A stretch of 43,175 nt of DNA from NCBI GenBank assembly GCA_025355965.1, contig JANXYR010000019.1:1-43175 (forward strand), written 5' to 3'. The notes under the pieces were generated by a model. That model saw nothing but the letters and a program-made list of their open reading frames with translations, did no database searches and was not told where the DNA came from. Positions within the stretch are counted from its first letter, which is position 1; each line of letters begins with the position of its first letter. Both the position numbers and the translations under genes were made by a program. This DNA comes from Geobacteraceae bacterium. Its GTDB lineage: Bacteria > Desulfobacterota > Desulfuromonadia > Geobacterales > Pseudopelobacteraceae. This document shows, in pieces, positions 42,327-43,175 of this stretch.

Positions 42327-43136
42327 ATGAACGAATTACTACAGGACAAAACAGATAAACTTCGCATGATCCTGGCCGATATGGGTGGGTGTGTGATCGG
42401 TTTTTCTGGCGGAGTTGATTCAACGCTTCTTTTTGCAGTGGCGGCTGAGGTGTTGGGGAATGGAGCTCTGGCCGTTACTGCTACTTCACAGACCTATCCG
42501 GAGCGTGAATTGAATGAAGCACGAGAACTAGCCGAGCGGATTGGTGGTCAGCACTTGGTAATAGTTTCAGAGGAACTGGATATTACCGAATTTCGAGATA
42601 ACCCTCGCAACCGTTGCTATTATTGCAAGAAAGAGCTGTTTAGCAAGCTGAGGGCGATTGCAGAAGCGGAAGGTTTATGGAATGTACTGGACGGTACTAA
42701 CATTGATGATGCATGCGACCATCGGCCTGGACGGATAGCGGCAGAAGAGCTGCAAGTACGTAGCCCACTGGAGGAGGCCGGTTTCACCAAACAGGATATT
42801 CGCGATCTTTCACATAAAATGGGATTACCAACTTGGGATAAGCCGGCTTTTGCATGTCTTTCAAGCCGTTTCCCCTATGGCACCTCCATTACCCCTCTTA
42901 GGGTCAGTCAAGTTGGTGCTGCCGAGGAATCGCTGCGCGCCTTGGGATTTCGTACGCTTAGGGTGCGCTATCATGGAAGTGTTGCAAGGATTGAACTGGG
43001 TGAGGAAGAGTTTGAACGTGCAACCGGAATTCTGCGGGATGAAGTAGTCAGGTTGGTTAAAGCGACCGGGTTTACCTACGTGTCACTTGATTTACAGGGT
43101 TATCGAACTGGGGCTATGAACGAAGAAGTTCTCTGA
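42327..43136 (+). CDS. larE: LarE-type ATP-dependent sulfur transferase
   Basis: 269 residues of the PP-loop family. The ATP site is GFSGGVDST (25-33). CYYC gives C97 and C100, and C177 lies in FACLSSRFPYG. Three cysteines in these places are typical of LarE proteins that use a 4Fe-4S cluster rather than sacrificing a single Cys; this is known for some relatives. LarE sulfurates a pyridinium precursor of the nickel-pincer cofactor. No larB, larC or larA is seen in the window, so its target is open. AAGGAAAG precedes the ATG. The 39 bases after the stop show nothing. Confidence 0.92.
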   Translation: MNELLQDKTDKLRMILADMGGCVIGFSGGVDSTLLFAVAAEVLGNGALAVTATSQTYPERELNEARELAERIGGQHLVIVSEELDITEFRDNPRNRCYYCKKELFSKLRAIAEAEGLWNVLDGTNIDDACDHRPGRIAAEELQVRSPLEEAGFTKQDIRDLSHKMGLPTWDKPAFACLSSRFPYGTSITPLRVSQVGAAEESLRALGFRTLRVRYHGSVARIELGEEEFERATGILRDEVVRLVKATGFTYVSLDLQGYRTGAMNEEVL

Positions 43137-43175
43137 CAGCTCAGCAGTGAACAAAAAGCACAAAAAAAACCTATC

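Noticed and set aside
1-43175. CRISPR arrays, insertion sequences, integrases
   Set aside because: No spaced direct repeats and no transposase or recombinase frame were seen on either strand.

Overview
The window looks like chromosomal DNA of a Geobacter-type member of the Desulfuromonadota/Geobacterales. The reasons are the thrS-infC-rpmI-rplT-pheS-pheT-ihfA-merR-tRNA-Pro order, a split b-type cytochrome/Rieske/multiheme cytochrome module, an hgcAB pair and dense metal and metalloid handling genes. No species is assigned.

Layout. (1) 1-7.8 kb, plus strand: housekeeping block with tRNA-Val(GAC), thrS, infC (apparently starting at ATA), rpmI, rplT, pheST, ihfA, a MerR regulator and tRNA-Pro(GGG). 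(2) 7.8-9.8 kb, minus: an orphan hybrid histidine kinase. (3) 9.8-12.4 kb: a small accessory patch holding a zinc-ribbon protein and an MFS transporter. It is bracketed by a short degenerate tRNA-Val fragment and a tRNA-Val(CAC) that lacks its variable loop and half of its T stem. (4) 12.4-21.9 kb, minus: a long, tightly packed series read from an ArsR regulator: CXC permease, two CDF-type transporters (one with cysteines at the metal site), a Bfd-like 2Fe-2S protein, two thioredoxin-like proteins, CcdA, TolC, HlyD, an FtsX-type permease, an ABC ATPase and a rhodanese. A 28-bp perfect palindrome sits on its promoter. (5) 22-30.3 kb: a LysR regulator divergent from a porin remnant and two small exported proteins, then a TorD-type chaperone, a Tat-exported molybdoenzyme and its Fe-S subunit, a terminator, and a Rieske/split cytochrome b/tetraheme cytochrome operon. 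(6) 30.4-33.7 kb, minus: arsR-acr3-hgcA-hgcB-carboxymuconolactone-decarboxylase-like gene. HgcA and HgcB are the corrinoid protein and ferredoxin of mercury methylation; here they sit inside an arsenic-type operon. (7) 34-43.1 kb, plus: a diguanylate cyclase, a TolC-HlyD-RND tripartite pump followed by three small redox or hydrolase genes, and a LarE-type sulfur transferase.

How it fits together. Regions 4 and 6 both start with ArsR proteins carrying an N-terminal CVC motif, so both should be switched on by thiophilic metals or metalloids. Region 4 combines export with periplasmic thiol-disulfide chemistry (CcdA plus thioredoxins). Region 6 links arsenite efflux to mercury methylation. Region 5 is a candidate quinol-linked periplasmic oxyanion reductase. 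From memory, parts of it resemble the ext clusters of Geobacter linked to selenite/tellurite reduction; this could not be checked here. Several unrelated proteins in the window end in vicinal or clustered cysteines.
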